From assembly GCA_963969595.1 (NCBI GenBank), contig OZ018418.1:6887001-6951000 (forward strand): a stretch of 64,000 nt of DNA. Direction: 5' to 3'. Made by a program: the position numbers and the translations under genes. Below the pieces are notes generated by a model. The model saw only the letters and a list, made by a program, of their open reading frames with translations, made no database searches and had not been told where the DNA came from. This document shows, one piece after another, positions 43,330 through 55,005 of this stretch (within the stretch, counting starts at the first letter, position 1; the number at the start of each line of letters is the position of its first letter). Source of the DNA: Neckera pumila. Its lineage: Eukaryota > Streptophyta > Bryopsida > Hypnales > Neckeraceae.

Positions 43330-45218
43330 AATTGATACCAAATTTCTTGTTTTTATTAGAAATAATATTCTATGGTAATGCATATTCTACTATTTTCTAG
43401 TATTTGTGATGATGAATTGTAACCTCATAATGAATTGTAACTATATAAATTCAAACTAGACATGCTAGAGATCTCATAGGAAAATGAAACACAACAATAT
43501 CACTTATGGAGTGAAAGATTATAATGTTTGACCATGAGGGTGCTAAAACTACAAAAATCTTTCAATCTTCTTCACACAAGTCAAATCTAAAGGGTTGGTG
43601 ACCAAAAGAATATGAGGTTAAAGGATCTAACTTGTATAATCCTGATCAATTTACGGCTTTTTAAAATCTACTCTACAATTTTTTTAAATGAATTTTGAAT
43701 GTGCTTTTTTCTACAAGATCTACTACATTTGAGGCTCATTTCCAAGAGCTCTCAACACTACAGGGAGTCAAGATTAAAAGGGGTACCCTTGTACAAAAAC
43801 TTGAATAGAAAAATCACCATCATTTATTTTCAAGATCAGATTTTTGGTGCTAAAATTATACTTGAAGAAGAATTATGCCACATTTAACTACTTCTAGACT
43901 TTGTGAAGGTTTATTCCAAGGATATCCTTTTTTTTTATGTAAACTGAGGCTGCATTGCCTTTCTATGGAGGCTTATACCACTTTAGGATGCTGAGTCATT
44001 GGAAGATTCTTGATGTCGTGGAATTGTATCCCTTTTAGATTTAAAGTGTTGGAACAAATTGATGCATTTGGGATGATGTCAACTCCCATATTTATTGTAA
44101 GGAGTGCCTCCGGATTTAGGGTTGGCTTTAAATATGCGACGTTACAGATCGGAAGATGTCTCGAAGTATTTCGCAGAGCATTACCCAAGAAGAAAGAAGT
44201 GATGAGGCAAAACAATCATGCAATTACGGACATTTGGTAAGTTGTAATAATAGTGAAATACAGAAGGTGGGATTCACCAATTCATAATCATTTTTTACTT
44301 TTTGGTGAAACAAATAGGACAAACTTACTACATGAAAACACATTACAAAACAGCCAAGCGATGAGTCTGCACAACCGAAGAGATAACCAGCAAAAGGACT
44401 TTATAATCATTTGGATGCAACAAATACGTACCATTCAAATTGAATGGGTGCCAATCAAATAAGCGCCACTAGTTCCATGTGAACCTATGTTTATTTTTGG
44501 GTCCATGACCAATCAAACCACGGTCCTATAATGTGCGTATATTGCCAATCTAAAGTATCTACGTCATCCCTCACATGCAACGCCGGTTGAAGTAAATGCG
44601 GACGTGCCCAATTCAGAGGATCAAGAACAAGCATTACAATAGTGTCATTCAAGAGTACCCTGCGCGTCCGAGATTACTTGAAAGAGTCCTCAGTAGTGCA
44701 TGATGACGCGGATACAGTTGGTTCTTGCGTGGATTGTCGGATCTAGAAAAGAAAAGGAACCTTGAAAGAATCGCCAGTGGTAGAATACTTAGAAGGAGAA
44801 CAGTCAATGTCAAAGGTTGCACTGCTGCCCATAGGCCACAGTGAGTTTCTTCAACGAAATATCGCAGAAGACTGTGGAAGCCAGCTCGTATTTGTATATT
44901 CTGTATTAGATCCTCTACACCACCCTTAATGCAGAGATCCCCAGTCAGTACAAGGAGCATCACATTCTGCAAAGACCAAGCACATCTTAGCACACAGAAA
45001 TGATGTAAAGACAGAAGAGGATGTCGAAGGATCGTGAGATATCACAATCACTATGCATTACTATAGAATCGCGTACCAAATAGAACTGGTAGATTAGAAA
45101 AGAGAACATCAAGTGAAAATCTCATTTGTAGATGAGTTTAAGAAAGCTAACAATACGTGTAGAATGTGATTGCAGTACAAAAATGCAAGACTAGTGCGGC
45201 ATGCAGGTAAATGGTTTT
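43330..45218. other. gene-free stretch left of unit H
   Basis: No convincing coding region is present; the longest frames (for example 44010-44240 and 44649-44993) have no recognisable domain or consistent context. No repeat structure was noticed. Confidence 0.35.
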
Positions 45219-46338
45219 TGTCGTACGCACAGTCCAAGCATAAGTATCCTTAACACAAAAATGTACTAAGATAATACAAAATATCATCCCAGGGAATTCT
45301 AGGTGTTATTGGAAACTAAGGCTATCCGGATATCTCTTCAAAACAAACCCCAAGCAATCCGTAACTCAAATCTTTTTACTCTTTCTCCTTCCGGATAATA
45401 CTACCTTTCGGAATCTAATCCGGATCTGTCCTTATCTAGAATCCGGTAACTCTAAATCAAAACTCTGATTTTCTGTACCCCTGTTTTACCGTCAGGGGGT
45501 CCACTGTTGGTCTTTTAGAGGGGTAGAAACTCACCACTTGTAGTTCAAAATACACACACACAAAAAGACACAAACAACTCTCTTTTGGTATTGCTGCAAG
45601 GAAGAGGTAGATGGTGATCCTCACAGCTTTCCGGATGATCCTTCCGGAAAGCAGGTCACTCAGAATCTACTTTCTATTCCTTCACTACAACAACAGATCA
45701 AGTACCTGAAATCGGTAGCAACATTGTTCGAGACTCTTAGACCGATCCGGAAGTTGGCAGGCCTTCCGGTACAGCAGCGACTTCCTCTTGGCAAGCGCTT
45801 ACCTCCGCACGGGTTGACAGCCGGACTCGCTTTGCTACTCAATCAATAGGATTACTATCCCAACAGTTTAATGACACAACGCACTAATCCTCCTTTACAG
45901 ATCCAGAGTTCTCTCAAAGGCCAACTACCAATCATACCCAGTTCACTTAGATCCGGACTCCTCCTCACCCGTCTTCCTCACACTTCAACACTCTTGCAAA
46001 TACTTTTACTCATGCATATAGCCGGATCCAAAAATATCCACAAGGGGGTCTCCGATCAAAGAAAGCAAAAGAACACAATCAAACTGCACTCTATTGGACT
46101 GAAATGGAATGAGAGGGCAACAAGCCTGCCCTCCTTTTAAAACCCAAACTAAAAAGCAAAAAAGCAAAAAGGGTACACCCAGAAATCCAAGCAACCAATC
46201 AAACTAACACCCAAGATACCCGAGAAATCCAAGCCAGCGGCCTCCTAAAAATCCAGAACCAGGTTCCGCTTCCAAAAAACCCGAGATGGATCGAATTCAA
46301 AACAAGAAAAGAATAATCCATCAAACTAACTACTTCCT

Positions 46339-47567
46339 CTACAATTTCTTCAGCCTGCTCCCTGCCTTGGTTGGTGACAATTTCACCGGCGTGCTCTTGG
46401 TCTGCGCCTGGGTGATGATTGTGTGCCCTTGAGGCGGAGTGGCTTTGTCCTCTGACTCCCTTCCAGTTTTGCATTCTTCCTCCTCATCATTCAAAATCTC
46501 CAATGGAATTCTGTTGCCCTTGGGCGGAGAAGCTTGCTGCATGTGTGTGAACCTCTTCGAATAACTCTTGAGACCAATATGTTGCACCTTCAGTGCCCTC
46601 GGATCTGTCCTCTTCTGGATCGCGTCCGCTATCTGTTCCGGGCAACTTACTCCCAAGAGTGTCATGGCCCCGCTGATGTACTTCGCCATTTCGTTGTGGA
46701 TTAACCGACACTCGTCGGCCCATTTATGTCCACGCTCCCAGAACTCCTTCATGTAGTCATTTTCCGGATACTCCAGTTGTGGTTTGTCATCCGTAACCAT
46801 TTGCTTGCCTCGCGCAGCCTGATCCGTCGACTTCTGGATCCGGATCCGCTTGTGAGTCAAGGGCGGCTACTTCGATTCCTCCTCTTCGGATTCTCCTGCG
46901 ACGGGTTGGTCCGGTTGGACTTCTTCCGTAAACTTGTACTTTAGGACTTCCTCTCCATGGTTGTAAGCATACATTTCCGGCTCATTCAAAAAACCCTGCT
47001 GATGGTAGAGATGAAAAAGATACAGGGTGAGCGCGGTAGCCTTCCCGGAAGTTGCGCGCGCGACTAACTTGGAGACTATGTCCGTAATTAGTCTATCCTA
47101 ATTCACCGGCCGGCCTTCCATCGCTCTGAATATGGTGCTTGCTACTGTTGCCGTAACCTGGGTCGGCTTCTCCAGATACAGAATCAGAATAAAGAACTCC
47201 AGAATCCGGCTATGCCTATCCTTGATACAGTCATGAATACTGTATCCCTCCTTACTATGCGCCGGACCCCGGAACTTACTCTGCTTGGTCCTATCATTAC
47301 GGGCAGCTAAACCGAATCCGGTTTTCCGAAACGAGTACACTTCCGCCCAGATGTCCTCCGTCTAGAGTTTAGGCTGGCCTCTCACAGTCAGCTAGTACTG
47401 ATTTGGAACTCCTACCACGAGTTTTGCAATGATCTCGTCATTTTTCAAACTCTAGGGGTGTCGCAACAATCTGGCGCATCCTATCGTCTCTAGGTCCTCC
47501 TCTAAGTGTTTCCAGACTTTGGATCCTTCGAAATCGCCGGAGACATCATCCGGGCCGGTCCTGCCAT
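46339..47567 (-). pseudogene. gag-like / plant-transposon-type protein gene of unit H
   Basis: The ATG at 47567 (MAGPARMMSPAIS) soon runs into frameshifts. From 47340 the family blocks are clear: YSFRKTGFGLAARND, HSKEGYSIHDCIKDR, ILEFFILILYLEKPTQV, STIFRAMEGRPVN (then TAG for TGG), YLFHLYHQQGFLNEPEMYAY. From 46860 an open part follows: THKRIRIQKSTDQAARGKQM, ECRLIHNEMAKYISGAMTLL, IADAIQKRTDPRALK. There the coiled coil and the MDYQ/MEKVL block are deleted, and the frame jumps to KSYSKRFTHMQQASPPKGN and the tail KSTPVKLSPTKAGSRLKKL. The order agrees with unit G throughout. Confidence 0.65.
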
Positions 47568-47588
47568 AGTGTACTGACTTGCTAACCC

Positions 47589-47603
47589 AGTGCAATTGGC
47601 ACC
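47589..47603 (-). promoter_or_regulatory. 5'-leader hairpin of unit H
   Basis: The reverse strand has GGTGC-CAATT-GCACT, 21 nt before the ATG at 47567. One end pair is now G:U in RNA, so the stem is still possible. Confidence 0.5.
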
Positions 47604-48026
47604 AACCTCACTAATCTCTCCCTAGCGCGGTCCTAACTCACCACACTTTCACTCTCTAAGTGCAGCACACAAGTACAAGAAGAAAGAGAGAGAAGAAATG
47701 GTAAGTGCGCCCTTAAGTACCCGACGTTCGGCCGACAATTCCCCCGGGGAACAACTATGTGACCGTTCCCGTAACGATGCCCTGGGGGGTCTAGGCTGGA
47801 AGGCTACCGGTTGTAGGCTTTCTGAATCCGTCTTTTATCCTACGGCTTCCGTCTTAACTGGAATATTTATCCGGTTTAGGAATTATTGCAATCCAGGCAT
47901 TAGCTATTTCTAATTTTTTTCTAGCTGACCCGGATACTTGGACACTAATAACAAACTCAAAAAAATTAGACTTGCTAACCTCGTTTTCTTCTATTTTCTA
48001 TCTACTGGAGTTTTCATATTCCCACA

Positions 48027-49212
48027 ATTCTTGTCAAACACAGAAAGTGGAATTAGGCATAAATACTAAAAGATCCAAAATACCACAGAAAAGGAGGATC
48101 TGCATTTCATTGCAACGACAGAATTGCAGAGTCAGAGTATCCATTAGAGGCAAAGGCACAGGACCATGAGATCTGCCGATCAAGCCATAGAGACAAGATT
48201 ACGTAAACAAATTCAAATCAAGACTTCAGCATATGATAATAGGAGGAACACGCCCAACAAATTGCAGAAGCATAACTACAACTATCATCCCCTATTATAT
48301 AAACCAAAATGAGGGACATTACGGGGACGGAAGACGCTCAACTGTTTGTACTATCGGACATGTACATGGTGATCCATTAAATTCCCTAGATGTCAAGATG
48401 GAAAGATTGAGGGATCCCCTGATTGAACTAAGCAGCTAAACATTATGAGGCCCACACTAATAAAATCTACAGAAGATACCGCTTCGCTGCATTCCCCCAT
48501 CTTTGCTAGACGTGATGGGACCTTACCATCGTCTTTAGACGTGATGGGGACTGCTGGAGTGTAGACGGTCCCCCACTCTGCTCCTTCACTTAGTCTTCAT
48601 GATTCCCTTTGCTCCATTCTCTTCATTTTGCTCTTTACTTTGCTCTAATTTCTTAATGTCATATGTCATGGCTGCATTCTTGCTTACCTTTCTTAATGCA
48701 ATGATCAGTCAATTGTTTCAAAAAAATAGAAAAATAAAATACTTCAAAGTTAAAAACAATTTCATTTTGCCCAGTAATATGATATGCAATTTGGCAAAAT
48801 AAAGAAGAGACTAACACTGTGAACAATGAGTAGGACAATATATGTTAGTTAAAAGCACCCCTACAGTCCATCGTGAGATCTCATGATAGGAAATGAACTT
48901 GCATATTATACAAACACATCTTAGTATATTCACACACGACAATAACTATGGAGGTCAAAGGTATCTGATTGAAATCATAACTCTAACTTACAAATGGCTT
49001 TTGCATATAACCTTACTATAACATTTACAATGTGGCTTACAAAATGAGTAAAATTTTGAATGACTCTTAAAAAATGGGAATGTCAAGTATCTAAAAAATG
49101 CATTTACAATATTTACAGTGAGTTCAAGAGTATTAAACAATAAGTAATGAAGTATGCCAGAATGAAATCGTAACATCTCCGGATTGAGTCCCACGCAGAA
49201 GAATAATCAGAT
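48027..49212. other. gene-free stretch
   Basis: No gene was recognised. A small direct repeat, TAGACGTGATGGG, occurs at about 48508 and 48536. The rest is AT-rich. Confidence 0.35.
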
Positions 49213-49866
49213 CTAAGTTACACCCTTCAATATGTCACACCTCGGTCTGGTCAACGGGATTGCCGGATGCTGACCACAAGGAAGCGGGTGGTCTTTAACA
49301 TATGCTGGGATAGCTTCTTGTGACTTGAAAAGTTTGTCAAGCCAAGGAAAGAGCTTCCCATACAAGAAATCATCTCTCATATCACCATCCCAATTGTTGG
49401 GGAAAATGGCGCTATGACAATCATTCTGGAGGTTCTTCAATGGGTCGTCATCAATGAAAAGAATATTTTCCTGTGTCTGCAAATTCAACTTACGGGCAAA
49501 GTGTGACAGATCCTTCAAAAAGTAGGGCCTGTCTGGACGACGCCAGTCTCTGTAAGACAAGAGTGTGCAGTCCTTCTACGTGAGAACAGGCACATTCTTC
49601 GGCTTCACAACTGTCAAGGACAGTATCTGGTTCAAAGCGAATGTCACATTCTGTTTTGTCATACTGCTCCAGAAAGCGAGCTTAACAGTCCTATGCAGCC
49701 AATCCAGGAAGTGTACGCATCTCAGTCGCACGACATAGTGACGTCTATTACGATCATCGATTGTCTTGTAAACTAGAATTCCATTCAGGTCAAAAATCAC
49801 AAAATACGTCCGCGGTTCTATTTTTTTCAACGACTTCAACAACTCTTCACAAGAGATTTTGGTGAC
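49213..49866 (-). pseudogene. FCP1-homology (HAD) phosphatase-like gene, one in-frame stop
   Basis: The frame is open from 49866 and reads ISCEELLKSLKKIEPRTYF, then VIFDLNGILVYKT, VRLRCVHFLDWLHRTVKLAF, WSSM and LTVVKPKNVPVLT. It then meets TAG at 49576-49578 and goes on in the same frame: KDCTLLSYRDWRRPDRPYFL, KDLSHFARKLN, ENILFIDDDPLKNLQND, SAIFPNNWDGD. FDLNG corresponds to the DxD motif I of FCP1/SCP phosphatases with the second Asp replaced by Asn, as in a large plant subgroup. WSSM is motif II, and IDDDPLK/N is motif IV. The TAG could derive from CAG. The upstream exon was not found. With motif I changed, catalysis is doubtful even if the stop were read through. Confidence 0.7.
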
Positions 49867-50013
49867 TCAACAACCTGCTAAAAAACAGCAAGTTAGAGTC
49901 CAACTAAGTATCCGTTCTCAAGTATAACCATTATCAAAAACGGTTGGCTTCTTATCTAGAATTCGGGATTGCAGGTATTTTTGGGAAGACCCTTCTCCGC
50001 TCTTGTTGACGCT

Positions 50014-50202
50014 CTACAGTGCTTTTTTACCCTCATCAACGTCCCATTGCCAATTTCCTATCTCGTCAAGAATCATTGGCCCTTTCCCCCTCTTGTCACT
50101 GCGAATTTGCTCTTCCCCACCGTCGTCAACCATAATTGACCCCTTCCTCATTTCCTTGTTGTTGTCGCCTGCTTGCCCTTCTTCATTGCCAAGTTTATCC
50201 AT
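50014..50202 (-). pseudogene. small lysine/glutamate-rich reading frame
   Basis: A 62-residue frame reads MDKLGNEEGQAGDNNKEM, RKGSIMVDDGGEEQIRSD and KRGKGPMILDEIGN. It is hydrophilic and lies downstream of the degenerate frame at 50248-50949. It could be part of the same broken gene. No domain was recognised. Confidence 0.25.
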
Positions 50203-50247
50203 TGGATCCCCTCCTTCCAGTCTTGCATGTGGCCCATTCTAAAATGC

Positions 50248-50949
50248 CTAGTTAAAGAAGGGTTTGTATAAGAATCGGTGCACTTGCCTTAAGGCTTGCG
50301 TAAGTTTCTTCTTTTTTTGAAGTTCAATAGAATCCAAAGGATCAATGATTCCCAATGCAATTACATTGTTACTTGGTGATTCAGCATTTGATTTGATTGC
50401 ATCCACAACACAGAATTCCATTATGTCTGCGGCCTCATAGGGTAAGGCCTCCAGCACTTCTTCGTTAATTCCCTCATCGTTTCCAGGAGCCACTTATCTT
50501 AATACCTCCAGTGCAACACTAGAGGCTTCAGAAGCAATATCCACAGCCATCCTCCCTCTCAATCTAGGACTCATGGGGAACAAGTCAACGAGGGTGTCAT
50601 CCTGTTCATCCACCGTAATGCCCATTGGCAGGAGACTTGGCAATGGGACCGTCGTGATAGCCCCCGATGTAGAAGTTGCTACCCCTACTACATGTCCTTC
50701 AATAACTTTGCCTGCTGCCTAATCAACTTGCTCCATGACGAACTCCATTTCCTGGACGATCAGAGGATCCTTCGATGCCTCTGTGCCCGCCCCACTCCCC
50801 GGATCAAGGTTTCCAGAGCCTGGTGCAGGGGCATCTGTCGTGGGAACCCCCGATTCAAGTCTGCTAGCGTCAATCTCCTTGAGGTCTCCACCAAGAATAA
50901 GCTGTGGGTACGCTTCTCCAGTACCCTCTGGAGTCTCCTGAATCAGCAT
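50248..50949 (-). pseudogene. degenerate acidic/Pro-Gly-rich reading frame, two in-frame stops
   Basis: From ATG 50949 (MLIQETPEGTGEAYPQLI) one frame covers 233 codons to 50248. It passes APAPGSGNLDPGSGAG and MEFVMEQVD, then TAG, then AAGKVIEGHVVGVATSTSG, PLPSLLPMGITVDEQDDTLV and EASSVALEVLR, then TAA, then VAPGNDEGINEEVLEALPYE and IDPLDSIELQKKKKLTQALR. Preservation of one frame through both stops indicates former coding. The composition is that of a low-complexity linker, like the middle of a retroelement ORF1 or a regulatory protein. No domain was recognised. Confidence 0.45.
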
Positions 50950-50964
50950 GGGGTACCCGGATGA

Positions 50965-51461
50965 TTGGCAGCCAATGCTCTAATTTAACATCATATTCAT
51001 TAAAATGGGAGGGTGGAGCCCTCTCAAAAAAATATTGCACTTTAGAACACATATTGATTGAATAAAAATGGGCTCTTGTTATCTCCATAGTTACTTATTT
51101 AATTACTTCAATCTATCAATTTCCATTAAAATGAGAGTCTTGCAAAGAAATAAAAGTCTCCAAACAAACATTGCATCATTCACTATCAAAAACTCCATGT
51201 ATTCCGCAACCAAATAACAATGAAAATAATATCAAATACATTAATTACTTGTACATATTCTGCACTAGAAATGTACAACTCTAATCATAAACACTTACAA
51301 ACTTAGACCTAAAACCTCACGTCTATGAGAACATAAAATATTATCCTTCTCCCACAGTCATGTAAAAGCATACTCTAGACATCTAAAAAATAAATAGAAC
51401 TCTAAAACATATAACTATCAACGTAGTCAGAACTTTATAAAATACCGGTCCATTCTTGCGT
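50965..51461. other. AT-rich spacer downstream of the DUF7869-type gene
   Basis: No gene was seen. No copies of the AGCGC...GCGCT palindrome are present here, in contrast to the upstream side of the DUF7869-type gene. Confidence 0.4.
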
Positions 51462-54305
51462 TCAAGACGAAGGAATTGAAGCCAAACTCTCTTTGATGAC
51501 ATCAATTTGAGCAGCCGGAATCTTGATCATGCATTCCCTGGTATCTTTCTGGATCCTAGATTTCCACGCTGTTATAAGAGCGTTTGTGTACTGCCAAAGT
51601 GGTGGTTCGTTTTCATCAACCTTCCAACGTAGACCTCTTTTGCTGTCCCATCCAGTATAGGAATTTTGAACATCCTCATCTCTACTGGTTGGACGGAAAT
51701 ACTGAATGCAAACACAATCCGGTTCTTCAGGATTACAATTTGGATCAGATAATGCCCTTGCAATCTAGACTGGATGACTGTCACCGTCTGCTGGATAAAT
51801 TGCAACGAAGTAGCCTTCAAAGACATCTTGACCCACCCTAAAAGATGGTTGGGGGCGACCCCGTAAAGGTCCAACATAGGCGTCATCCTGCCCGAACTCT
51901 TCACGGTCTTCGCCATCTTCGTTCAGTTGATCTTCTTGAGTTGCTTCAACTCAAGTTGTCGGCCAGAATTCGTCCTTCAAAACAATAGATGCAGATATTG
52001 GTTCTTGCAATGCTGCCTTCACATCACGCCAATAGTGCACCACATGCTCGTAACGCCTCCGACATTCCCCAGTGGCATCTGCATTGCACAAATTCTCCCA
52101 ATACTTTATAAATCCAGATACACCTTTCACAATGTCTTCCACACCTTTCATTGCCTTCTGTGTGACTGGCAAGGGTACTCCACGTGGCCACATGCTTTGT
52201 CCTTCTGCATCTTCCTTCCACAACTTAATGCCCCTACCATCTTCTCCTAACCAGTCCACATCCGTACACAATAATCTGTACTTCATGACTGGACATCCGG
52301 TTGAATCTAGATAGAACTTCACTTGTTGTGGTTTTGTGTGTCCAACGAGGATGTCATCACCATCCACTAATGAACCTGCAATGAAATTTTTAAAATCAGG
52401 CACCTCTTCCACAAGGTGCGGGACAGTGGGAATGGACTCCACATCCATGAACGACTTCATAAGCATAGGAACGGTAGGGAAGTTCTCTTTTTTCAACTGC
52501 ATGCTCCATCTTCTGAAGAGTGCATCAATGTCGTCGTGCGTGTGACCCACAATCATGAAGTTCACATACACTTCACGGAAGATCTTTCTTGCAACAAGTA
52601 GAGACCAAGAATAGAAAACATATCTATTCTTATTGTCCCCAGTGGCATTGTCCATCTGCACATTGAGAATGGGTGGCAATGGTGTCGCTGGAATTAAGTT
52701 CATCGGCGGTGGAGGAAGAGACGCTTCGCACATCTCTACGCCCTTCAGAACCGCCTTGAACAAATTCGTTGACCTTGATCCAACAAACAACTGCCGAGAA
52801 GAAGCCTTTGGTGGAAACTCAAGATCTCTCAACAACTTCACCATAGAATCAATGGTATAGTTTGAATTGCGCGGAAAGAGATCCAAACCATAATGTGCAT
52901 AACGCACATCTCCATGACCGTATGCAATCAAGCCAGTGACAGACATGGGAAATTTCACTAGGCCATCCGTGTCTTTGCTCTTATGAGAAAAGATTGGACA
53001 AGCGGTCTTGGAATGATCCATCTTGTCGTGCATGATCGTAAGACATTCGTGCGGAAAAGTGTGCGACCGGTACCGGTTTGCATAGTACAACTCTTGGTGA
53101 GCTCGAGCAACAGCAAGATGTTTGTCCAACTTCCGCGACCACATGAGAGCCGTGTTCGACCCAACAAGAGCACCCTTCCTGAGCTCTTGTAATTTGTCAC
53201 AAGTAGCGCACCGAGCAAAATTGTCTCCAGGCTTTTTCACCTCGAATTCCGAGAACTTGGAAGATCTGATCTTGTTTAAATTTGAAATTGAAATTTCAGG
53301 TAATCCAAAGGCGGCATTGACATCATTGATTTCTTTCATTTTTCCCTTCCATTGAAACTTAGTGGGAAGAAACATGGAGACGACCTTCTCTCCTGACTTC
53401 ATAGTCCGAGTACAATGCGGCATGTGATCGGCCTCTTTGTCAAGGATGCACTTCAAGGTAGCAATAGCTTGCTGAGTGTGCTTCCTTGGCTTCAACAATC
53501 CCGTGTTGCCATGGTCTGTTGCTTCTCGACGACTCATCATGATCTTCTGATAGCGGAAGAACGTGGACTCAGGGACCCCTGAAATTTGCATCCATGCGTG
53601 CATGCACATAGGGATCTTTTCAACTGCCACCATCTGTCTTCCACGAGAGTCGGGAAGAACTGGTCTGTGGACATCAAGCTTCATGAAGGACCTATGCTTG
53701 AAGGTTGAGTTATGGTACATGCGCTCACGGAAAGCTCGAATCTTCTCCCTTGGAAATGGCTGAACACAATTCTGAACGCAGCAAACTTTGCTAGAGACTG
53801 TGTTGATTGACTCCTGGGTGAGCAGATATTTGGATTTGAGAGAAGTCACATGAGAGGGATTCGTAAGGATACTTGTATATGGCCTAGCAGATGTCAAAGA
53901 AGGCGGATTCAAAAGACTTGCTTGGAGGCAATTCAATTTATTCCGCGCTTCATGATCATGAAGGCTTGCCCCATGGTATTGGACAAGCTTAATAGGCCAA
54001 GCGATCAATGAGTAAATTTGCTCAGGGGAGATGTCGACTTCTGAATGAGTCCTCAAAATAAATACTGCAACATGAGTGTCGCTGAGAGGACCATTGGCAC
54101 CGAGAACCAAGTCTGAGTTGACACTATGACAAGTATCTTCACCAACAAGTACTCCATCCGCATTGTACAAGGTAACGCATTTCGTATTCCAAAGACTACG
54201 CGGAAGACCTTCGCACTCAGGAACGTCTGCATTCACTTCTTCATGAATCTCAATCTCCTCGTCTGACTCGAACATACCATCAAACGAGTTTGATGAAGAA
54301 GCCAT
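51462..54305 (-). pseudogene. DUF7869-type gene, intronless, 947 codons with two in-frame stops
   Basis: ATG at 54305 (MASSSNSFDGMFESDEEIEI) was chosen over upstream non-ATG starts because an acidic plant-type N-terminus begins there. The frame is open for 784 codons. Visible blocks are CxxC at about 366-369 (CATC), IMHDKMDHSKTACP at about 423-436, FPMSVTGLIAYGHGDVRYAH, VQMDNATGDNKNRYV at about 549-563 and FMIVGHTHDDIDALFRRW at about 583-600. D-N-x-G-x-NKN followed by VGHTHxxxD is the signature I associate with DUF7869. TGA (codon 785) and TAG (codon 847) follow, but the same frame continues with GRPQPSFRVGQDVFEGYFVA, IARALSDPNCNPEEPDCV, QYFRPTSRDED, KRGLRWKVDENEPPLWQYTN and a final TGA at 51462. 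The stops fit CGA>TGA and TGG>TAG. Asp residues in MHDKMD, QMDN and HTHDDID could form a DDE-like site; that is inference. The product may be a transposase-like or domesticated protein. Confidence 0.7.
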
Positions 54306-54414
54306 GACTCCTACACAGCAGAAGGTGCAAATACGGAATAAGAACATTTGAATAAAACTTTTTTACCCAGTATAGTACTAATGCAAAACAAGTCAGCACC
54401 ACCCACGCTAACGT

Positions 54415-55005
54415 GCTATACGAATTTGTTTCAGCCTAAGGCATCAAGACAGAACTTCAGCGCAACTAGCGCTGAAGTGCACCTCACATTCACTCAAAGC
54501 AAATGAGACAGCAACGCAGATCAGCGCGACTAGCACTGAAGTGTAAGGCATCCCAATCCAATAGCAATAGCAATTTAATTTCATTATAGTCAAATCCGAT
54601 ATTCATGCAGTTTAGCGCAACTAGCGCTGAAGTGCAATTCACATCCGCTAAGGTCAAATGTGCTAGGACCACAGTTTAGCACGACTCCTTATGAAGAGCA
54701 ATACACGTTCAATATCGTCAAATATGACAGCATTACACTTCAGCGCGGGCCGCGCTGAACTGAAGTTCCCCTAGTACAACATCTCTGCACTTCAGCATGA
54801 CCTGCGCTAAAATGCAATCTATATGCACTTTAATGTAAGTCTGAACTGAACGACCAACGGAATTGCACTTCAGCGCAGCTCGCGCTGAAGTGCACTCCTA
54901 CTATAGTGCATGTACTTACACTTCAGCGCGACTGATGCTGAAGTGTAAGATACATACACTGCAGTAGGAGTGCACTTCAGCGCAAGCCGCGCTGAAGTGT
55001 AATTC
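54415..55005. repeat. cluster of TTCAGCGC-N5-GCGCTGAA palindromes upstream of the DUF7869-type gene
   Basis: About nine copies are centred near 54466, 54530, 54621, 54680 (weak), 54749, 54801, 54879, 54932 and 54986. Perfect examples are 54455-54477 (CTTCAGCGC, AACTA, GCGCTGAAG), 54865-54893 (12 bp arms, spacer AGCTC) and 54973-54999 (11 bp arms, spacer AAGCC). The spacer is nearly always 5 nt. Copies are 50-90 bp apart. The cluster begins about 110 bp before the ATG of the DUF7869-type gene and is not found on its other side. A role as binding sites for a dimeric protein, or as transposon subterminal repeats, is inferred. Confidence 0.9.

Larger units (their letters stand above)
45219..48026 (-). 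mobile_element. unit H: TG...CA element, 2.8 kb
   Basis: Left edge TGTCGTACGCACAGTCC and right edge CATATTCCCACA are the canonical family ends. The flanks are GTTTT (45214-45218) and ATTCT (48027-48031). Three of five bases match and the two differences are transitions, so the duplication is doubtful. Leader hairpin, gene and 3' part are in the same order as in units C and G, but the gene has an internal deletion, which explains the shorter length. Confidence 0.75.

Noticed and set aside
8357..48026. units A-H as ordinary LTR retrotransposons with pol
   Set aside because: No reverse transcriptase, RNase H, integrase or protease motifs and no matching terminal repeats could be found in any unit on either strand.
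51572..51916. 114-residue reverse frame just after the DUF7869-type gene
   Set aside because: It is out of frame with the C-terminal extension of that gene, which covers the same bases in a more protein-like way and keeps the frame of the upstream 784 codons.
54415..55005. palindrome cluster as a set of tRNA or terminator hairpins
   Set aside because: The spacer is always about 5 nt, no T-tract follows, and no cloverleaf elements are present.
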